A stretch of DNA of 23,218 nt from CAZHBA01 sp964530225 (GTDB lineage: Bacteria > Pseudomonadota > Alphaproteobacteria > UBA6615), in the NCBI GenBank assembly GCA_964530225.1, contig CAZHBA010000091.1, positions 1 through 23,218 of the forward strand, written 5' to 3'. Shown piece by piece: positions 14,816-22,941 of the stretch (position 1 is its first letter; every line of letters begins with the position of its first letter). The position numbers and the translations under genes are program-made. The notes below the pieces were generated by a model. The model was not told where the DNA came from, did not search any database, and saw nothing but the letters and a program-made list of their open reading frames with translations.

Positions 14816-14867
14816 CAAGCTGGCAACGCTAAGGTAGAGAGAAAAGCAACAAAATCAGGGCGGAAAT

Positions 14868-15575
14868 ATGAGTGATCCCAAGAAAGTTTATCCCGACGCT
14901 AAAGCGGCGCTCGATGGCTTGCTGTCCGACGGCATGACCATTCTGGCCGGCGGATTCGGCCTGTGCGGTATCCCTGAGCATATGATCCTGGCGATCCGTG
15001 AATCCGGTGTGCAAAACCTGACGGTCGCGTCGAACAATTGCGGCATCGACGATTTCGGTCTCGGCCTACTGCTGCAGACCAAGCAAATTAAGAAAATGGT
15101 CTCGTCATACGTCGGCGAGAACAAGCTGTTCGAGGAACAGTTTCTCAACGGCGAGCTCGAGCTGGAATTCAACCCGCAAGGCACGCTGGCTGAACGCTGC
15201 CGCGCTGGCGGTGCTGGCATCCCGGCCTTTTTTACCAAGACCGGCGTCGGCACCATCATTGCCGAGGGTAAGGAAACCCGCGAATTCGACGGCGAGACCT
15301 ACTTGATGGAAAAATCGCTAACCGGCGATATCGCCATTGTTACCGCCTGGAAGGGCGACAAGTTGGGCAATCTGGTGTTCCGCAAGACGGCGCGCAACTT
15401 CAATGCGCCGATGGCCACAGCGGGCAAGACCTGCGTCGTGGAGGTCGAGCATCTGGTCGAGGTCGGCGACATCGAACCCGATCAAATTCATCTGCCCGGC
15501 ATTTACGTCGACCGCATTTTCGAAGGCCACAATTTTGAAAAACGGATCGAACGCCGTACCATTCGCGAAGCCTGA
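14868..15575 (+). CDS. scoA: 3-oxoacid CoA-transferase subunit A
   Basis: This is the alpha subunit of succinyl-CoA:3-ketoacid (acetoacetate) CoA-transferase, which activates acetoacetate or another 3-oxoacid using succinyl-CoA. The 235 residues include the family motif GGFGLCGIP (28-36), SNNCGIDDFGLGLLL, GTLAERCRAGGAGIPAFFT and the central EGKETREFDGETYLMEKSL. All are typical of the SCOT-A subunit and also of PcaI, from which it cannot be separated by eye. AGGGCGGAA precedes the ATG. scoB follows after 34 bases, with a strong ribosome site. It lies opposite an uptake/oxidation cluster whose end product could be such an acid. Confidence 0.94.
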   Translation: MSDPKKVYPDAKAALDGLLSDGMTILAGGFGLCGIPEHMILAIRESGVQNLTVASNNCGIDDFGLGLLLQTKQIKKMVSSYVGENKLFEEQFLNGELELEFNPQGTLAERCRAGGAGIPAFFTKTGVGTIIAEGKETREFDGETYLMEKSLTGDIAIVTAWKGDKLGNLVFRKTARNFNAPMATAGKTCVVEVEHLVEVGDIEPDQIHLPGIYVDRIFEGHNFEKRIERRTIREA

Positions 15576-15609
15576 GCGGCACGAACGCTAAGATAAAAGG
15601 AGACAGTCA

Positions 15610-16239
15610 ATGGCTTGGACACGCGATCAAATGTGCGAACGCGCGGCGCTGGAACTGGAAGACGGGTTCTACGTCAATCTGGGTATCGGCATGCCGACCC
15701 TCGTCGCCAATTACATCCCCAACGACATGAACGTCACCTTCCAGTCGGAGAACGGCATGCTCGGCATGGGCGCATTCCCGCTGGACAACGAAGTCGATGC
15801 CGATTTGATCAACGCCGGCAAACAAACCATCACCGAATTGCCTGAATCGGTCTACTTCGACAGCGCCACTTCATTCGCTATGATCCGTGGCGGTCATATC
15901 GACCTGTCGATCCTCGGCGCCTTGCAAGTGGCCCAAAATGGCGATCTCGCCAACTGGATGATCCCCGGCAAGATGGTCAAGGGCATGGGCGGCGCCATGG
16001 ACCTAGTGGCCGGCGTCCGACGCGTTATCGTTCTGATGGACCACAACGCCAAGGACGGCACGCCGAAGCTGCTCAAGCAGTGCGATCTGCCGCTTACTGG
16101 CGCCGGCGTGGTCGATACGGTGATTACCGATCTCGGCCTGTTCGAGATCAAGGGCGGCCAGCTCTACCTCTCCGAACTAGCGCCGGAGACCACCCTGGAC
16201 GAAGTTCGCGAGCGCACGGAAGCCGAATTTATTCAATAG
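15610..16239 (+). CDS. scoB: 3-oxoacid CoA-transferase subunit B
   Basis: This is the beta subunit of the CoA-transferase. It has 209 residues and carries the catalytic glutamate E47 in QSENGMLG, the residue that forms the enzyme-CoA thioester. Other family marks are GFYVNLGIGMPTLVANYIP (19-37), the GG-rich GKMVKGMGGAMDLVAG and the PKLLKQCDLPLTG segment. AAAAGGAGA lies immediately upstream. The gene ends 59 bases before a long palindromic repeat that may also end the transcript. Confidence 0.95.
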   Translation: MAWTRDQMCERAALELEDGFYVNLGIGMPTLVANYIPNDMNVTFQSENGMLGMGAFPLDNEVDADLINAGKQTITELPESVYFDSATSFAMIRGGHIDLSILGALQVAQNGDLANWMIPGKMVKGMGGAMDLVAGVRRVIVLMDHNAKDGTPKLLKQCDLPLTGAGVVDTVITDLGLFEIKGGQLYLSELAPETTLDEVRERTEAEFIQ

Positions 16240-16298
16240 CGGCACGTCAAACTCTTGTACAAAGGAGAGGATGAGCGTTTCGTGTCACCCCGCTCTAG

Positions 16299-16375
16299 TA
16301 CTCCCCCATCAAGGGAGAGGGAGTCACGGCAGTGGACGATCCTCGGATTAGAGTCCCCCCCTTGATGGGGGAGTA
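16299..16375. repeat. Palindromic repeat element with 17-bp perfect arms
   Basis: TACTCCCCCATCAAGGG (16299-16315) is the exact reverse complement of CCCTTGATGGGGGAGTA (16359-16375). The 43-base centre contains further G-rich and C-rich runs. It lies in the non-coding interval between scoB and the next permease. The CCCCATCAAGGG-type arms resemble dispersed palindromic (REP/RPE-like) units seen in many proteobacterial genomes. It may be a miniature mobile or repeated element and could form a strong hairpin in RNA from either side. Only one copy was noticed in this window. The rest of the 16240-16450 interval shows nothing else. Confidence 0.7.
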
Positions 16376-16450
16376 TTTAGGTAGAAGTGAAGCCGAAGGT
16401 GCTTCGCTGATCTGCGACCTCAACGTCCCACCCTCAGCCATCCGCCGCCG

Positions 16451-17377
16451 ATGACCACACTTCGTAATGAAACGGTGATCGGCGTGATTGCTGGTCTGTT
16501 CGTGCTGCTGATCTTTGCCGGCACCCTCGTTGTCTCGCGAGTTGGCGCCACCAATACTTTGACAGTCTACGATGTTGCTGGTCTGCGCTTCGGCGTCGGC
16601 ATGCTGTGTGCCGCGCCATTTCTGGTGCGGGTAAAGCCGATTAACCTGACCTGGTGGCGCGCCATCGTGTTGGCGGTTCTGGGGGGCGCACTATTCGTAA
16701 TCCTGCTGGTCGGCGGCTTCATCTTTGCGCCGGTCGCCCATGGTGGCATCGTTGTCAATGGCGGCATGCCGGTGTTCGCCGCCCTGTTCAGCTGGTTTAT
16801 CTTCGGCGAGGGACTAGGGCGCTGGCGCATCGTCGGTGTAGTGCTAATCGTCGTCGGCGTCGCAGCAACCGGCTGGGACGCGCTGGAATTCGGCGTGCCC
16901 GGCCAGTGGCGTGGCCATCTGCTCTTTCTCGGCGCCGCAGCGTGCAATTCGGGTTTTCTTACCGCCGTGCGCGGTTGGCGCATCGGCGCACTGGAATCGC
17001 TGATGGCCGTGCTCGGCCTCAACGCCCTGATCTACCTGCCCATCTGGTGGCTATTCCTGCCGTCTACCCTGACTGCGGCGCCGTGGCAGGAAATCGCCTT
17101 GCAGGGCGTCTACCAAGGCCTTATCGCCGCTTTCATCGCCGGCACCATGATCGCCTATGCCGCCCGCACCCTGGGTTCGACCCGCCTGTCGGCGATCATG
17201 TCGGGCGCGCCGGCGCTGGCGTTATTGATGGCGATCCCGCTACTCGGCGAGATTCCGTCCTGGATTAGCGTCGCCGGTGTCGTCATCGTCACCGCCGGCA
17301 TCCTGATAACCCTCGGTCCCAACCTGTTCCAGTCCACCATCTTGCCGGCGCCCAACGACGAAACTAGACAGCTATGA
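16451..17377 (+). CDS. EamA/DMT family transporter, first of second pair
   Basis: This EamA permease has 308 residues and about ten helices. The conserved block FAPVAHGGIVVNGGMPVFAALF (about 97-118, split here as FAPVAHGGIVVNG and GMPVFAALF) is shared with the next gene (LAPVAHAGVLTNGTMPIFAAIF-like), showing that they are paralogues. They belong to a different DMT branch from the 12928-14741 pair, which lack this block. The ATG at 16451 has no obvious ribosome site, but no better start is apparent. It overlaps the next gene by ATGA at 17374-17377. The transported molecule is unknown. Confidence 0.88.
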   Translation: MTTLRNETVIGVIAGLFVLLIFAGTLVVSRVGATNTLTVYDVAGLRFGVGMLCAAPFLVRVKPINLTWWRAIVLAVLGGALFVILLVGGFIFAPVAHGGIVVNGGMPVFAALFSWFIFGEGLGRWRIVGVVLIVVGVAATGWDALEFGVPGQWRGHLLFLGAAACNSGFLTAVRGWRIGALESLMAVLGLNALIYLPIWWLFLPSTLTAAPWQEIALQGVYQGLIAAFIAGTMIAYAARTLGSTRLSAIMSGAPALALLMAIPLLGEIPSWISVAGVVIVTAGILITLGPNLFQSTILPAPNDETRQL

Positions 17378-18276
17378 GTAGCGGCCAGCCAAACTACACG
17401 ATGGGGCTGCTATGCGGCCTGTCGGTGCCCTTTATCTGGGGTCTGTGGATCGTCGCCTCGCGTTTCGGCGTCACCCATGCGCTGACTCCCTACGACGTGA
17501 CCGCGCTCAGGGTCGGCGTCGCTAGCGCGATCGTTCTGCCGATCTTGCTGATCCGGGGGTTGGGCGGACTATCGCTGGGCCGTGCCTTCGTCATCTCGTG
17601 CGGGGTCGGCGCGCCCTTTGCGCTGGCCTCGTTCGCCGGTATGGCGCTGGCGCCAGTCGCCCACGCCGGCGTGCTGACCAACGGCACCATGCCGATCTTC
17701 GCTGCGATATTCGGCCTGCTGTGGCTGCGCGAACGCCCAGCATGCCAGAAACTTATGGCGATGGCGCTGATCATCATCGGCGGAGCATTGATCGGTGGTG
17801 ACAGTTTCAGCGGCGCCGCAGCGCCGCTGCAGTGGTTCGGCGATCTGTTGCTGATTGCCGCCGGGGTGCTGTTCGCGCTTTACATGACGGCGTTGCACAA
17901 GTGGCAGCCGGCAATCCGCCAGTCGATCGTCGCCGTTCCCGTCGTCAGCGCGGTGATTTACTTACCGTTGTGGGCGCTGTTTCTGCCATCCGAGTTGCTG
18001 CACGCCGAAATCTTCCCACCATGGCCCGAGATCGCCTTGCAAGCGGGCTTCCAGGGCGTGGTGTCCAGCTTCATTGTCGTCATGCTGTTGACCCGCGCCA
18101 CCCGCTCGATTGCGGCGACGACCATCGCCATGTTCCTCGCCGGCGCGCCGGCCCTGGCGGTGGTGTTCGCTATCCCCCTCCTAAACGAACTGCCAACCAC
18201 GCTCGCTTGGGCCGGCCTCGCGGTCTCCACCGCGGGTATGGTGCTGGCGGTAGAGCGGCGGCGGGCGTCCGCCTAA
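17374..18276 (+). CDS. EamA/DMT family transporter, second of second pair
   Basis: This EamA permease has 300 residues and ten predicted helices in two repeats. YDVTALRVGVASAIVLPILL and the APVAHAGVLTNG block link it to the preceding gene (YDVAGLRFGVGMLCAAP, APVAHGGIVVNG). The start ATG is fused with the previous stop (ATGA), so translation is probably coupled. Its TAA stop overlaps the stop of the convergent methyltransferase within CTAA at 18273-18276. Substrate and direction cannot be read from the sequence; the pairing suggests a heterodimer or tandem duplication. Confidence 0.88.
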   Translation: MSSGQPNYTMGLLCGLSVPFIWGLWIVASRFGVTHALTPYDVTALRVGVASAIVLPILLIRGLGGLSLGRAFVISCGVGAPFALASFAGMALAPVAHAGVLTNGTMPIFAAIFGLLWLRERPACQKLMAMALIIIGGALIGGDSFSGAAAPLQWFGDLLLIAAGVLFALYMTALHKWQPAIRQSIVAVPVVSAVIYLPLWALFLPSELLHAEIFPPWPEIALQAGFQGVVSSFIVVMLLTRATRSIAATTIAMFLAGAPALAVVFAIPLLNELPTTLAWAGLAVSTAGMVLAVERRRASA

Positions 18277-19526
18277 TATACCGGCAGGCGCAGCACCATG
18301 CGGTTGATCGCGTTCATGACGTCGTAGAACTGGTCAAACTGACGCTTGAAGGCACCGTAATCTAGATCGGTGCGCTTTTCTTGAATTTCCGCATGGATCG
18401 CCACCAGGTCGCGCTGGCCATCGCAGAGCGCGACAATGGCGCGGGCCAACGCCGGTACCATCATATCGAGCTTATGACCTTCCATCGCCACGGTGATCGT
18501 GCCGCCCGCCGGCATCTGCTTAGCCACTTCCTCAGGAGTTAGACCGATCAAGGCCGGAACTGTAACCGGTGCATCCGTCAGCGGCGGCATCACCGGATTT
18601 TCCGATCGAACGGCGTAGAACACATGCTGTTTCATATTGCCTAAATAAAGCTCGGCAAAGGCAGCCTGTTCGAGCGAATCGAGCCCAGCGAGCACCTTCT
18701 TGAGCCGCGGATCGCGCACCAAACGTTGTGGATCATACTGATAAGGCTCGATAAAGGTGACCAACCTTAACTTTGCCGCATCGACCAGTTCGATAACCTC
18801 CGGCACCCGGTAGGCCCGGTCGCGCGCATGCAGGAACAGATCGTAGAAGCCGGTATCACCGCCTTCCATATGGTCACGCATCAGTCCGTTGCGGCTGAGC
18901 CACGCAGTCGGTGGCAGACTGTCGACCAGCCGTTTAGTCAGGGCGACCCGCTCTTTGTCCTCGCTGGTGCCCGGCGGGGCGAGAACGCTCACCATTTCCT
19001 GCACATGATAGACCCCAGTGCGGCCGAGCGTGCCGTAGACCATGATACCGAGCCCGCCATCGGGCGCCAGTACATTGGTCAACGCCGTCAGACCGGCGTC
19101 GGGGTCTTCGAGATGGTGCAGCACGCCGCAACAATCGATGTAATCCCACGGGCCTGGCGCGATGCCGGCAACGTCCAGCAACGAACCGCGAATAAAGTGG
19201 ATGTTTTTGAGCCCCCGCACCGTCGCCCGTTCCTGGGCAACGGTCTGGCTGGGCTCACTCTGGTCCAAATGGACAATCTCACCCGGAACGCCGGCGTCGG
19301 TCATTTGTTGCGCCATCTGAATGGCGGCATCGCCGGTGCCGCCACCGGCGATCAGCACCGACAACGGTTTTGTCAGGTCGCGGCGGCCACCGAACACATA
19401 ATGGTTAATCTCGGCAAGGTTACTCGGCGAGCCGGTGATCAGGCGTTTCTTTTCGTCAGCCGGGTTGCGTTCCGGGTAGGGGTAGGCCTCGTACTGCGCT
19501 TGGACGAGTTGGTCAGAATCGCTCAT
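18273..19526 (-). CDS. Class I SAM-dependent methyltransferase with PqqD-like C-terminus
   Basis: This is a 417-residue protein. After an N-terminal QAQYEAYPYPERNP segment it has a Rossmann methyltransferase fold: motif I VLIAGGGTGD (57-66), an acidic residue D88 after beta-2 (IVHLDQS) and WDYIDCCGVLHHLEDPDAG (127-145) as the HHL motif. The middle region (about 170-330) resembles the 'methyltransferase regulatory' extension found in protein-lysine methyltransferase-like proteins. The last ~70 residues (ALCDGQRDLVAIHAEIQ, then a helix and INRMVLRLP) look like a PqqD-type winged helix. Substrate unknown. It starts eight bases after the oxidoreductase gene, so the two probably form an operon. 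Its stop overlaps the convergent permease stop. Confidence 0.84.
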   Translation of the reverse strand: MSDSDQLVQAQYEAYPYPERNPADEKKRLITGSPSNLAEINHYVFGGRRDLTKPLSVLIAGGGTGDAAIQMAQQMTDAGVPGEIVHLDQSEPSQTVAQERATVRGLKNIHFIRGSLLDVAGIAPGPWDYIDCCGVLHHLEDPDAGLTALTNVLAPDGGLGIMVYGTLGRTGVYHVQEMVSVLAPPGTSEDKERVALTKRLVDSLPPTAWLSRNGLMRDHMEGGDTGFYDLFLHARDRAYRVPEVIELVDAAKLRLVTFIEPYQYDPQRLVRDPRLKKVLAGLDSLEQAAFAELYLGNMKQHVFYAVRSENPVMPPLTDAPVTVPALIGLTPEEVAKQMPAGGTITVAMEGHKLDMMVPALARAIVALCDGQRDLVAIHAEIQEKRTDLDYGAFKRQFDQFYDVMNAINRMVLRLPVY

Positions 19527-19534
19527 CTGCCGCG

Positions 19535-20515
19535 CTAACCGTCTATATCGATAACGATCTGGCCGGTCGCCTTACGACCTTCCAGCACGCCGAGTGCTTC
19601 CGCCGTCTGGGCGAGTGGAAAGGTTTGCGAAACGTGCGGTTTTAGCCGACCCTCGGCGTACCATTTCGTCAATTCATCAAACGACGCGCGAAACAACTCA
19701 GGTTCGTTGAGGCGGTATGACCCCCAATAGACCCCTACCACGCTGATATGCTTGACCAGCAGGTAATTGGCCGGAAACTGGGGCACGTCGCCGGCAGCAA
19801 ATCCGATTACTAGCAGGCGCCCCTGGCGGGCCAGCGAGCGCATCGCCGCCATCGCCGCATCGCCACCGACCGGGTCGTAGACCACATCGACGCCGCGCCC
19901 CTCGGTCAGTTTACGCACCGCCGCGCGCAAGTCCTCGTCGACGTAGTTAACCCCGTGATCGGCGCCATGGGCTTTTGCCAGGTCGAGCTTTTCCTCGGTC
20001 GACGCAGCGGCGATCACGGTAGCGCCCAGCGCTTTGCCGCACTCGACCGCTGTCAGGCCAACGCCGCCGGCAGCGCCCAAAACCAGCAGGGTCTCACCAG
20101 CCTGCAGCGCGCCGCGATCGGTCAGAGCTAGATGTGAAGTGCCGTAGGCGATCGGAAACGCCGCTGCGGTGGTGAAGTCCATGTCCTCGGGAAGCGGAAA
20201 AACACCATCGGCCGGTGCGACGACCTCTTCGGCGAAAGCGCCAACGCCGGGCACCGCCATGACTCGGTCACCAGGCGCGATGCCGGTGACACCCTCGCCG
20301 ACCGTCAGAACTTCGCCGGCCGCTTCAAGACCGGGCGAAAACGGCAACATCGGCTTTTCCTGGTATTGCCCGCGCACCAAAACAATATCGGCGAAATTAA
20401 CCCCGGCCATCCGCACGCGCAGGGTCACCTCGCCGGATCCAGCTACCGGTGACGGCGCCTCGCTGAGCGTCAATGTCTCAGGTTCGCCCCAATCGCTGCA
20501 TAAAATCGCCCGCAT
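19535..20515 (-). CDS. NADPH:quinone oxidoreductase-like MDR dehydrogenase
   Basis: This 326-residue protein belongs to the zinc-independent quinone oxidoreductase branch of the medium-chain dehydrogenase superfamily. The N-terminal GroES-like domain contains GVNFADIVLVRGQYQ (38-52) and PGLEAAGEVL. The cofactor domain has the motif GAAGGVG (147-153) and YDPVGGD. The catalytic-zinc cysteine and structural-zinc cysteines of alcohol dehydrogenases are absent, so a quinone or enone reductase role is likely. Substrate unknown. It is followed after eight bases by the methyltransferase gene and diverges from the RNA methyltransferase gene with 78 bases between starts. Confidence 0.9.
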   Translation of the reverse strand: MRAILCSDWGEPETLTLSEAPSPVAGSGEVTLRVRMAGVNFADIVLVRGQYQEKPMLPFSPGLEAAGEVLTVGEGVTGIAPGDRVMAVPGVGAFAEEVVAPADGVFPLPEDMDFTTAAAFPIAYGTSHLALTDRGALQAGETLLVLGAAGGVGLTAVECGKALGATVIAAASTEEKLDLAKAHGADHGVNYVDEDLRAAVRKLTEGRGVDVVYDPVGGDAAMAAMRSLARQGRLLVIGFAAGDVPQFPANYLLVKHISVVGVYWGSYRLNEPELFRASFDELTKWYAEGRLKPHVSQTFPLAQTAEALGVLEGRKATGQIVIDIDG

Positions 20516-20593
20516 CTATTGTTCTCATCGTCCCCATGGAGGTCGTTCTCACCTTGCCTCGTGACCACCGCCCGTGCAAGTTTGCCACCCATC

Positions 20594-21139
20594 ATGGCAA
20601 ACGCGCGTGGCTACTTCGGTATCGGTGTCGAGGGCATCTCGAAAGCAATGAACATGGGCTCGATCATGCGCTCGGCCCATGCGTTCGGCGCTAGTTTCGT
20701 GTTTACCGTCGGCGCAGCCTATCCCGAATACGAGGGTGGTAAATCCGATACCTCCGACGCACCGGAACATTTGCCGCTTTACGAATTCGATGACGCCAAC
20801 AACCTACGGCTGCCCAGGGGTTGCGCTCTGGTGGGTGTCGAGCTCATCGACGAGGCCACCGATCTGCCAAGCTTCCGCCACCCGAGTCGCTGCGCCTACG
20901 TGCTCGGCCCCGAACGAGGAAGTCTGCCGTCCGGCTTACTCGACTTATGCGATCACACGGTGAAGATACCAACCCGGTTTTGTGTCAACGTCGGGGTCGC
21001 CGCGGCAATCGTCATGTACGACCGTATCTTGACCCTGGGCCGTTACGCGCCGCGCCCGGTCCGCTCGGGCGGGCCCACCGAGGCCCTACCGGCACACGAG
21101 TTCGGCGAACCAGTCGTTCGCCAAAAACTTCAACGTTAG
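20594..21139 (+). CDS. SpoU/TrmH-family RNA methyltransferase
   Basis: This is a SPOUT-class RNA 2'-O-methyltransferase-like protein of 181 residues. It begins MANARGYFGIGVEGISKAMN, with N20 and R27 in the motif-1 region (NMGSIMRSAHAFG). Motif 2 is VLGPERGSLP (103-112), and motif 3 is CVNVGVAAAIVMYDR (130-144), which forms the knot that binds SAM. It is shorter than TrmH/TrmB and matches the compact alphaproteobacterial SpoU group; the target nucleotide is unknown. The ATG at 20594 gives the family N-terminus, but the only good ribosome-like GGAGGT (20538-20543) lies about 50 bases upstream. Initiation may therefore be leaderless or occur at an upstream in-frame GTG (20561) or TTG (20582). 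Confidence 0.88.
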   Translation: MANARGYFGIGVEGISKAMNMGSIMRSAHAFGASFVFTVGAAYPEYEGGKSDTSDAPEHLPLYEFDDANNLRLPRGCALVGVELIDEATDLPSFRHPSRCAYVLGPERGSLPSGLLDLCDHTVKIPTRFCVNVGVAAAIVMYDRILTLGRYAPRPVRSGGPTEALPAHEFGEPVVRQKLQR

Positions 21140-21164
21140 CGCAAATCATACACGATTCTATAAC
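21136..21164 (+). promoter_or_regulatory. Weak candidate promoter of the IalB-family gene
   Basis: TTAGCG (21136-21141), a 17-base spacer and TATAAC (21159-21164) precede the IalB-family ATG by about 45 bases. The -10 is good and the -35 poor. Pattern evidence only. Confidence 0.3.
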
Positions 21165-21208
21165 CCACCCCTTTGCAAGACTCGCCTAGTTTTGTTAGGA
21201 GGATTGCC

Positions 21209-21739
21209 ATGAAGATTTGTAACATTTTACGTTTTGGAATGCTATTCGGCATGGCGCTGACAACGACCGTCGCGATCACCGACACGCCAGCCCATGCCCA
21301 GGAAGCCAAGCTAATTGGCACCTTCGGCGCTTGGGAAGCCTATATCCGCGGCGAAAAAGCCGACCGTTTTTGCTACATCGTCTCCAAACCTAAAGTAGCC
21401 AGCCTGCGTTCGCGGCGCGGCGATATTTTTCTCCTGGTCTGGCACCGACCAGCCAAAAAAGAGTTCGACGTCGTTCAGGTCGACGCCGGCTATAAATTCA
21501 AAAAAGATACCGAGGTCGAAATGAAGATTGGCGGCGAAAAATGGCGCCTGTTCACTCGCGACAGCAACGCCTGGACCTACAAGGACGACGATGACGCCAA
21601 TGTCGTCAAGGCGATGCGCAAAGGCGCGCGCCTGGCGGTGAAAGGCACGTCGAGCCGCAACAATTCGACCACCGATAGGTATTCGCTTAAAGGCGTCACC
21701 GCCGCCCATCGTGCCATTAATAAGGCCTGCGGCCGGTAA
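21209..21739 (+). CDS. Invasion-associated locus B (IalB) family periplasmic protein
   Basis: This is a 176-residue secreted protein. The signal peptide has a basic start and hydrophobic core (about 6-23) and ends at PAHA (27-30), with mature QEAK. The body reads IGTFGAWEAYIRGEKADRFC then YIVSKPK, the pattern of the IalB family (Pfam PF06776), with C55 and a terminal C174 that may form a disulfide. The family was named for a Bartonella invasion locus, but it is widespread in non-pathogenic alphaproteobacteria, where its role is unknown, so the name should not imply virulence. The ATG at 21209 has TAGGAGGA five bases upstream; earlier in-frame starts lack this. rlmN and argG follow, a conserved order in related genomes. 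Confidence 0.85.
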   Translation: MKICNILRFGMLFGMALTTTVAITDTPAHAQEAKLIGTFGAWEAYIRGEKADRFCYIVSKPKVASLRSRRGDIFLLVWHRPAKKEFDVVQVDAGYKFKKDTEVEMKIGGEKWRLFTRDSNAWTYKDDDDANVVKAMRKGARLAVKGTSSRNNSTTDRYSLKGVTAAHRAINKACGR

Positions 21740-21751
21740 TACAGCAGTAAC

Positions 21752-21774
21752 CGGAGCCGATTCAGGTTGCTCCG
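21752..21774 (+). repeat. Small hairpin between the IalB-family gene and rlmN
   Basis: CGGAGC (21752-21757) and GCTCCG (21769-21774) form a 6-bp stem with an 11-base loop and no T-run. It may modestly attenuate read-through or affect rlmN translation. It ends 28 bases before the rlmN start. Confidence 0.3.
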
Positions 21775-21802
21775 ACGTCCCTGGCGGCTTATCTCAAGCG
21801 CC

Positions 21803-22924
21803 ATGTCCTTAACGCTCGACACCTTCGCGCTGCCGAACCTGATCGGTATGAACCGCACCGAGATGGAAACCGCGTTGGTTGAGATGGGCGAGCCGCGGTT
21901 CCGCGGCGATCAACTGTTCCAATGGGTCTATAACCGCGGCGTCACCGACTTCGACGCCATGACCAACATGGCGAAACCGCTGCGCGCAGCGCTCGCCGAG
22001 CGTTTCTCGATTTCCCGGCCAATGGTCTCGCGCAACCTCGATTCGGTTGACGGCACGCACAAATGGCTAATCAAGCTGGCCGACGGCAACGAGATCGAGA
22101 CCGTCCACATTCCTGAAGAAGACCGTGGCACATTGTGCATGTCGAGCCAGATCGGCTGTACCCTGAATTGCAAGTTTTGCCACACCGGCACCCAACGCCT
22201 GGTGCGCAATCTGGGTCCGGCGGAAATTGTCGGCCAGATCATGGTGGCGCGCGACTATCTGAGCGAGTGGCCAAGCGCCGAGCAGCCCACCATCTACGAA
22301 CGCCAACTCTCCAACATCGTCATGATGGGCATGGGCGAGCCGCTGTACAATTTCGACAATGTGGCGGCGGCATTAAAGATAGTCATGGACGGCGAGGGCA
22401 TCGCCATATCGCGGCGGCGCATCATCCTCTCGACCGCCGGCGTGGTGCCGATGATCCGGCGTTGCGGTGAAGAGCTTGGCGTCGGCCTGGCGATATCGCT
22501 GCACGCGGTGCGCGACGATATTCGCGACGAGATCGTGCCCATAAACCGCAAGAACCCGTTGGCCGAACTGCTCGCCGCCTGCCGCGATTATCCCGGTGCG
22601 CGCAACTCACGGCGCATCACCTTCGAATACATCATGCTAAAAGACATCAACGATAGCGAAGCCGACGCCCGTGAGTTGGTGCGCCTGATCGCCGGTATCC
22701 CAGCTAAGGTAAACCTTATTCCATTCAATCCGTGGCCCGGCGCACTGTTCGAGCGTTCGAGCGACGACGCCATTGAGCGCTTTGCCGAAATCGTCCGCCA
22801 CGCCGGTTATCCCTCGCCGGTACGCACGCCGCGCGGCGAAGATATCATGGCCGCCTGCGGTCAGCTCAAATCGGCCAGCGAGCGGACTTCCAAAAGTGAC
22901 CGGAATCGCGACGCCGCAGTATAA
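21803..22924 (+). CDS. rlmN: Dual-specificity 23S rRNA/tRNA adenine-C2 methyltransferase RlmN
   Basis: RlmN is a radical-SAM enzyme that makes 2-methyladenosine at 23S rRNA A2503 and tRNA A37. The 373-residue product has the radical-SAM cluster C119-x3-C123-x2-C126 (GCTLNCKFCHTGTQ), the GMGEPLYNFDNV motif, the SLHAVRDDIRDEIVPINRK block and C352 near the end (AACGQL), the cysteine that carries the methyl intermediate. These are all expected catalytic features. The ATG at 21803 gives the usual N-terminus MSLTLDTFALPNLIGMN. The open frame extends 12 codons upstream to 21767, which is less likely. No strong ribosome site is visible. argG lies downstream. Confidence 0.95.
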   Translation: MSLTLDTFALPNLIGMNRTEMETALVEMGEPRFRGDQLFQWVYNRGVTDFDAMTNMAKPLRAALAERFSISRPMVSRNLDSVDGTHKWLIKLADGNEIETVHIPEEDRGTLCMSSQIGCTLNCKFCHTGTQRLVRNLGPAEIVGQIMVARDYLSEWPSAEQPTIYERQLSNIVMMGMGEPLYNFDNVAAALKIVMDGEGIAISRRRIILSTAGVVPMIRRCGEELGVGLAISLHAVRDDIRDEIVPINRKNPLAELLAACRDYPGARNSRRITFEYIMLKDINDSEADARELVRLIAGIPAKVNLIPFNPWPGALFERSSDDAIERFAEIVRHAGYPSPVRTPRGEDIMAACGQLKSASERTSKSDRNRDAAV

Positions 22925-22941
22925 TCGCTACACCGCTACGC

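Noticed and set aside
10982..16239. Beta-ketoadipate pathway locus (pcaD plus pcaIJ)
   Set aside because: The hydrolase and CoA-transferase resemble PcaD and PcaIJ, but no ring-cleavage, cycloisomerase or thiolase gene is present and the two are in different transcription units.
18828..19538. 236-residue forward open frame opposite the methyltransferase
   Set aside because: Antisense shadow; the minus-strand frame has clear methyltransferase motifs.
21209..21739. Virulence role implied by the IalB name
   Set aside because: The family is widespread in free-living alphaproteobacteria and nothing nearby indicates host interaction.
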